NCBI GenBank assembly: GCA_905236595.1
Contig: CAJORE010000297.1
Location: 1-10,680, forward strand
Source of the DNA: an uncultured Selenomonadaceae bacterium
GTDB taxonomy: Bacteria > Bacillota > Negativicutes > Selenomonadales > Selenomonadaceae
DNA: 10,680 nt
Reading direction: 5' to 3'
In this document: one piece after another, positions 6,976 to 10,680 of the stretch
How the letters are laid out: every line of letters starts with the position of its first letter
How positions within the stretch are numbered: position 1 is the stretch's first letter
Program-made: the position numbers and the translations under genes
Notes under the pieces: generated by a model
What the model was told of the DNA's origin: nothing
Database searches by the model: none
What the model saw: only the letters and a program-made list of their open reading frames with translations

Positions 6976-6989
6976 GAATACTATATAAT
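6960..6989 (+). promoter_or_regulatory. Sigma-A/sigma-70 type promoter of the asparaginase-birA-coaX-dusB operon
   Basis: A perfect -10 box TATAAT is at 6984-6989. The best -35 match is TTGCGT at 6960-6965, three of six consensus positions, with an 18-base spacer. Transcription would start around 6996, giving a short leader that contains the strong ribosome binding site GGGAGGA (7007-7013) eight bases before the ATG at 7022. The weak -35 box suggests modest basal activity or a need for an activator. Confidence 0.7.
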
Positions 6990-7021
6990 CGCAAAAACAT
7001 ACCTATGGGAGGAACAAACCG

Positions 7022-8044
7022 ATGGGCGAAATAATCTTACGTTATACGCGTGGCGGACACACCGAGAACATTCACTTGGGCGACGTCGCCGTGGTCGATA
7101 CGGCCGGCAATTTGACGGACAGCGTCGGCGACGCATATCTGCCGATGTTTTGGCGAAGCGCCGCCAAACCTTTTCAAGCGTTGCCGTTCGTTAAGGACGG
7201 CGGCATGGAAAAATACGGCATCACCGCCGAAGAATTGGCGTTATTGGTATCCTCGCACAGCGGCGAAGAAAATCATGTGCGGCTTGTAACGGGCATTTTG
7301 GCTAAACTGGGCTTGACGCCCGATGCTTTAGATTGCGGCGCGGCGCGTCCCATGAGCGGCAAAGCTTTTTCGGCGCTCATAAAGAGCGGGCAAAAACCGC
7401 AAGCGGTGCATAATCCCTGTTCGGGCAAACACTCGCAAATTTTGGCGCTGTCGCAAATGCTCAATATTCCCATTGAAGGTTATATCAAACCCGAGCACGA
7501 GGCGCAAAAAATAATTCGCCGTCATATCGCCATGGCTACGCGCTTAAACGAAGACGAAGTGGAAATCGGCATCGACGGGTGCGGCGTGCCGGTGTTCTAT
7601 TTACCGCTCTTTAACATGGCTCTTGCCTATGCGCGGCTTGCCGATCCGCAAAAAGGCGCATGGGGTGAATATGAACGGGCGGCGACGCAAATAATTGAAG
7701 CAATGGCGGCCTATCCGCAAGTTTTGTCGGGTACGGGACGAATTGACGCCGAAGTCGGGAAAATAACCAACGGGCGCATCGTCGCCAAAATCGGCGCGGA
7801 TGCCGTTTACTGCTTGGCCATTCGCGACAAAGCATGGGGCGTTGCGTTTAAGATTGAAGACGGCAGTTATGCAGCGGTGACTCCGGCGGTTATTGCCGTG
7901 CTCAAACGCTTAAAAGTGTTGACGGCAAAAGAGGAAAACTACTTGGACGAAAAATTCCCGCCGCTCCTAAAGAACCATCGCGGCGACATCATCGGCACGA
8001 TTGAATATGACATCTGCCGCGATTGCGGAGAACATCGTGCTTAA
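7022..8044 (+). CDS. Asparaginase II family (R-type) L-asparaginase
   Basis: Probably hydrolyses L-asparagine to aspartate and ammonia. The 340-residue protein belongs to the asparaginase II family typified by the Rhizobium etli enzyme, which is unrelated to E. coli AnsA/AnsB. Conserved blocks are WRSAAKPFQ (44-52), SSHSGE (77-82), HNPCSGKHS (130-138), DGCGVP (185-190) and KIGADAVY (256-263). From memory of the R. etli structure, S46 and K49 match its catalytic pair, and C133, K136 and C187 its metal-site residues. There is no signal peptide, so it should be cytoplasmic. The start is well supported by GGGAGGA eight bases upstream. It is first in a four-gene operon, and its last bases overlap the birA start. 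Any role in supplying aspartate for beta-alanine and pantothenate is inference. Confidence 0.88.
   Translation: MGEIILRYTRGGHTENIHLGDVAVVDTAGNLTDSVGDAYLPMFWRSAAKPFQALPFVKDGGMEKYGITAEELALLVSSHSGEENHVRLVTGILAKLGLTPDALDCGAARPMSGKAFSALIKSGQKPQAVHNPCSGKHSQILALSQMLNIPIEGYIKPEHEAQKIIRRHIAMATRLNEDEVEIGIDGCGVPVFYLPLFNMALAYARLADPQKGAWGEYERAATQIIEAMAAYPQVLSGTGRIDAEVGKITNGRIVAKIGADAVYCLAIRDKAWGVAFKIEDGSYAAVTPAVIAVLKRLKVLTAKEENYLDEKFPPLLKNHRGDIIGTIEYDICRDCGEHRA
8027..8039 (+). promoter_or_regulatory. Ribosome binding site deciding the GTG start of birA
   Basis: GGAG at 8027-8030 is six bases before the GTG at 8037. Earlier in-frame starts (TTG 8001, ATG 8007) lack a comparable site and would add about ten residues that fit no part of the ligase fold, so the GTG is preferred. 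Confidence 0.55.
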
Positions 8045-8825
8045 TTTTAATGAATATCTGCAAACAAATTTTATCGGGCGCAACGTCGTTGCCCGGGAAA
8101 ATATTCCCTCCACCAACGATTTGGCGAAACAGTTGGCGGCCAAAGGCGCACCGAACGGAACAATAGTCATTGCCGACGAACAATCGGCGGGACGCGGGCG
8201 GCTAAACCGCGGGTGGTATTCGCCAAAGGGCGGCGGCCTGTGGTTCTCGCTGATTTTGCGTCCCGGCGATTTCGTCGCTCCCGTCGATGCGGCAAAATTC
8301 ACTTTGCTTACGGCGGTTGCCGTAATTTTTACCATGCAAAAATTCTCGTTGACGGCAAAGATAAAATGGCCGAACGACATACTCTTTGACGGGAAAAAAC
8401 TCGTCGGTATTCTGACGGAAATGAGCGCGACCGACGAACGAATAAACCACATCGTCGTCGGAGCAGGCATTAACGTCAACATCGCCACCGAGGATTTCCC
8501 GCCGGACATTGCCCAAATCGCCACGTCCCTTTTGATAATGCGTGGCGCACCGCTTAACGAAGGACAATTTCTCGCCGCTTTTTTGGCAGAATTTGAAAAA
8601 CTTTATATCAACGTCGCCAACGAGCGCGGCTTTTCATCGGTCTTAAACAAATGGCGGAAGCACTCGGCAACAATAGGAAACGAAGTGACCGTTTTCGGCA
8701 TCGGCGAAACGTTTTCGGGCATTGCCGAGGACATTGACAACGACGGCGCTTTGCTCGTAAGAACAACCGTCGGCTTAAGAAAAGTATTGGCTGGGGACGT
8801 ATCCGTAAGGAGTCGGAGGAACTAA
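8037..8825 (+). CDS. birA: Biotin--[acetyl-CoA-carboxylase] ligase, stand-alone type
   Basis: Activates biotin with ATP and attaches it to the acceptor lysine of biotin carboxyl carrier proteins. With the GTG start it has 262 residues. Visible are STN (25-27), the GRGR biotinyl-AMP loop (52-55), KWPND (110-114) and KLVGIL with K121 as the expected key lysine, then GAGINVN (143-149). A small C-terminal SH3-like domain (about 217-258) includes FSGIAEDIDNDGALLV. There is no N-terminal winged-helix domain, so this is a group I enzyme that cannot act as the classical biotin-operon repressor. An in-frame ATG at 8007 would add ten residues and is the alternative start. The start overlaps the asparaginase stop by eight bases, and coaX starts one base after its stop. 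Confidence 0.93.
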   Translation: MLNFNEYLQTNFIGRNVVARENIPSTNDLAKQLAAKGAPNGTIVIADEQSAGRGRLNRGWYSPKGGGLWFSLILRPGDFVAPVDAAKFTLLTAVAVIFTMQKFSLTAKIKWPNDILFDGKKLVGILTEMSATDERINHIVVGAGINVNIATEDFPPDIAQIATSLLIMRGAPLNEGQFLAAFLAEFEKLYINVANERGFSSVLNKWRKHSATIGNEVTVFGIGETFSGIAEDIDNDGALLVRTTVGLRKVLAGDVSVRSRRN

Positions 8826-8826
8826 A

Positions 8827-9633
8827 ATGCTTCTCGTATTTGACATAGGAAACAGCAACATCGTTATGGGTACGTATGAAGGCAAAACCTTGCGGCATCA
8901 TTGGCGCATTTCCACGGACAGACAAAAGACCGGCGACGAATACGGTATGCTGATGAACGATCTCTTCCGTTATCAGGGCATCGCCATGCAGGACATCAAG
9001 GCAATAATAATCTCGTCGGTCGTGCCGCCCTTGGTCGTACCCATGGTGAAAATGTGCGAACGCTATTTTGGGTTGCACCCTCTGGTGGTGGGGCCGAACA
9101 TCAAAACCGGCATAAAAATCCATTACGAGAATCCGCGTACGGTCGGGGCGGATCGTTTGGTAAACGTCGTCGGCGCCTTTGAGCAATACGGCGGTCCGTT
9201 GATTGTCGTCGATATTGGCACGGCAACCACCTTTGACGTCGTAGCGGCCAACGGTGACTTTTTGGGCGGCGTCATTGCCCCCGGTATCGGCACAAGCGCC
9301 GACGCACTCTTCCAAACGGCGGCACAACTTCCTCGCATTGAACTCGTACCGCCGAAAAACATCGTTTGTCACAACACGATCCAAGGTATGCAGGCCGGCA
9401 TTATCTTTGGCTATGTGGGACAAATTGACGGCATCGTGAATCGCATAAAAGACGAGTTGCAATTTCCGTCAATGAAAGTTATCGCCACCGGCGGTTTGGC
9501 AAAAATGATCCAAAAAGAATCGCAAACAATTGACTGCATCGACCACTTTTTGACATTGACCGGGCTTCGGGTGCTGTACGAACGCAACCGCGCGGACAAT
9601 ACGGCCATGACGACCGACGAGGCGACATCGTGA
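8827..9633 (+). CDS. coaX: Type III pantothenate kinase
   Basis: Catalyses the first step of coenzyme A synthesis, ATP-dependent phosphorylation of pantothenate. The type III (CoaX) enzyme has an acetate-kinase-like fold and, unlike CoaA, is not feedback-inhibited by CoA. The 268-residue protein shows the phosphate-binding DIGNSN (6-11), the pantothenate and catalytic block GADR (107-110, D109 as expected base), DIGTATT (129-135) and GGVIAPG (147-153). Length is typical. The start has GGAGGA (8815-8820) six bases upstream. The last four bases (GTGA, 9630-9633) overlap the dusB GTG start. With birA directly upstream it forms a cofactor pair. Confidence 0.96.
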   Translation: MLLVFDIGNSNIVMGTYEGKTLRHHWRISTDRQKTGDEYGMLMNDLFRYQGIAMQDIKAIIISSVVPPLVVPMVKMCERYFGLHPLVVGPNIKTGIKIHYENPRTVGADRLVNVVGAFEQYGGPLIVVDIGTATTFDVVAANGDFLGGVIAPGIGTSADALFQTAAQLPRIELVPPKNIVCHNTIQGMQAGIIFGYVGQIDGIVNRIKDELQFPSMKVIATGGLAKMIQKESQTIDCIDHFLTLTGLRVLYERNRADNTAMTTDEATS

Positions 9634-10622
9634 TTTACGACCAAGCCTTTGGCAATAATAAAGGTGTCAATATCGGCGGCTTGCATTTTACAACGCCGAT
9701 ATTTTTGGCACCGATGGCCGGCGTCACCGATCGCGCCTTTCGCTTACTGGTACGCGAACAAGGTTGTCCCCTGTGCTTCGGCGAAATGGTAAGCGCCAAA
9801 GCCATTTGCCACCGTAATGAAAAAACGTTGCGGATGCTTGAAACGACGGCCGAAGATCGCCCCTTCGCATTGCAACTTTTCGGCAACGAACCGGAAACCG
9901 TCGCCGAAGCGGCAAAATTCGTCGAAGCGACGGGTTTTGCCGACATAATTGACTTTAACATGGGCTGCCCCGTACCGAAGATTGTCAACAACGGTGAAGG
10001 ATCGGCACTAATGAAACAACCGCTCCTGGTCGAAAAAATCTTAACGACGCTTTGCCGCGCCGTAAAATTGCCGGTGACGGTGAAAATCCGCAAAGGCTTT
10101 GACGACGAACATATAAACGCCGTCGATATCGCCCGTATCGCCGAAAATGCCGGTGTCGCGGCGATCGCCGTACACGGCCGCACCCGCGAACAATATTACG
10201 CCGGCGCGGCGGATTGGGATATTATCGCCGCCGTCAAAGATGCGCTAACCATTCCCGTCATCGGCAACGGCGATATTCGCAGTATCAAAGATATGCGCGA
10301 CATCTTTGCCAAGACAAAATGCGACGGCATTATGGTAGGACGCGCCGCCCAAGGCAATCCATGGCTCTTTGGGCAACTTATAGCCGCCTTTAACCGCAAA
10401 CCTTTGCCAAATGCGCCGACTGCCGCCGAGCGTACCGCCATTATGCTAAAACACCTGTCTTTACTTGTCGCCGATAAGGGCGAATACATCGGCTTGCGCG
10501 AAATGCGAAAACATGCGGCATGGTACACCAAGGGGCAAGTCGGCGGCACAAAATTTCGCGATCAAATAAACCGTGCCGCAACTCTTGAAAAATTTGTGGC
10601 GCTGATTAACGAACAGAATTAA
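9630..10622 (+). CDS. dusB: tRNA-dihydrouridine synthase, DusB subfamily
   Basis: FMN- and NADPH-dependent enzyme that reduces uridine to dihydrouridine in the tRNA D-loop. The 330-residue protein has an N-terminal TIM barrel with LAPMAGVTDRAFR (26-38), EMVSAKA (52-58) and DFNMGCP (108-114) carrying the expected catalytic C113. These are followed by VKIRKGF, AVHGRTREQYY, VIGNGDI and GIMVGRAAQGNPW, all FMN or substrate elements. The C-terminal helical domain contains MRKHAAWYTKG. The start is a GTG overlapping the coaX stop, with GAGG (9619-9622) seven bases upstream. Subfamily is assigned from overall similarity and length; DusA and DusC are less likely. No terminator follows in the window, so the operon may continue. 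Confidence 0.94.
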   Translation: MIYDQAFGNNKGVNIGGLHFTTPIFLAPMAGVTDRAFRLLVREQGCPLCFGEMVSAKAICHRNEKTLRMLETTAEDRPFALQLFGNEPETVAEAAKFVEATGFADIIDFNMGCPVPKIVNNGEGSALMKQPLLVEKILTTLCRAVKLPVTVKIRKGFDDEHINAVDIARIAENAGVAAIAVHGRTREQYYAGAADWDIIAAVKDALTIPVIGNGDIRSIKDMRDIFAKTKCDGIMVGRAAQGNPWLFGQLIAAFNRKPLPNAPTAAERTAIMLKHLSLLVADKGEYIGLREMRKHAAWYTKGQVGGTKFRDQINRAATLEKFVALINEQN

Positions 10623-10680
10623 AAACTCATTTGCGTGTTGTCGCCGACTATTGTATGCGGCAAACAAAGATTTATTGGCA
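10623..10680. other. Non-coding end of window, nothing recognised
   Basis: The 58 bases after the dusB stop contain no convincing terminator hairpin, ribosome binding site or start codon. A gene such as greA could follow, as in related gene orders I recall, but nothing in the window shows it. Confidence 0.5.

Noticed and set aside
8608..9462. Long open frame of 284 codons on the minus strand opposite birA and coaX
   Set aside because: coaX is unmistakable on the + strand; the antisense frame has no recognisable motif and reflects codon bias of the real genes.
1..10680. Mobile element, CRISPR array, tRNA/rRNA gene or defence system
   Set aside because: No transposase, integrase, phage, Cas or toxin-antitoxin protein and no spaced repeat array or tRNA cloverleaf was seen; apart from short leaders the window is filled by housekeeping genes.

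Overview
The window is a dense, single-strand (+) block of bacterial housekeeping genes: ten protein genes in two tightly packed runs, with no RNA gene, mobile element, CRISPR array or defence system that I can recognise. Base composition is moderate, and codon use looks uniform to the eye across all ten genes. The rapZ-yvcK pair, the asparaginase II family protein and the birA-coaX-dusB run suggest a Bacillota-like organism. A YvcK carrying two N-terminal membrane segments, plus this gene order, fits a diderm Bacillota (Negativicutes-like) best in my recollection. That placement is inference and I could not test it.

Region 1 (1-233) is non-coding. It holds a clear intrinsic terminator for a gene lying upstream of the window, an overlapping smaller hairpin, and a leader with only weak promoter candidates. 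I see no T-box in front of proS.

Region 2 (234-6869) is one apparent operon: proS (prolyl-tRNA synthetase with editing domain), a Cof-type HAD phosphatase, rapZ (nucleotide-binding regulator), yvcK (CofD-like UDP-GlcNAc-binding family, here membrane-anchored), hisZ (ATP phosphoribosyltransferase regulatory subunit) and an HD-domain hydrolase. Most junctions overlap by 3-4 bases or are directly abutting, so translational coupling is likely. The genes link translation, cell-envelope amino-sugar control (rapZ/yvcK) and histidine biosynthesis. whiA, the usual third partner of rapZ-yvcK in Bacillota, and hisG, the obligate partner of hisZ, are both absent from the window.

Region 3 (6870-7021) is the intergenic region between the two runs. 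It carries a perfect TATAAT -10 box, a strong ribosome binding site and two short inverted repeats sharing a CGCAA core.

Region 4 (7022-10622) is a second apparent operon: an R-type (asparaginase II family) asparaginase, a stand-alone biotin protein ligase, coaX (type III pantothenate kinase) and dusB (tRNA dihydrouridine synthase). birA and coaX are cofactor genes. The final 58 bases contain no recognisable gene or terminator.

The most unusual signal is in the HD-domain gene. A near-perfect intrinsic terminator (13-bp arms, GAAA tetraloop, U-rich tail) lies inside the open reading frame, in a stretch of about 30 codons that looks inserted relative to the HD fold. It is also the only good terminator I can find at the end of operon 1. 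The same gene starts without a Shine-Dalgarno sequence inside an inverted repeat spanning the hisZ stop codon. Together these could form a translation-coupled terminator, or mark a palindromic element inserted in frame. I do not see a larger undescribed system here.
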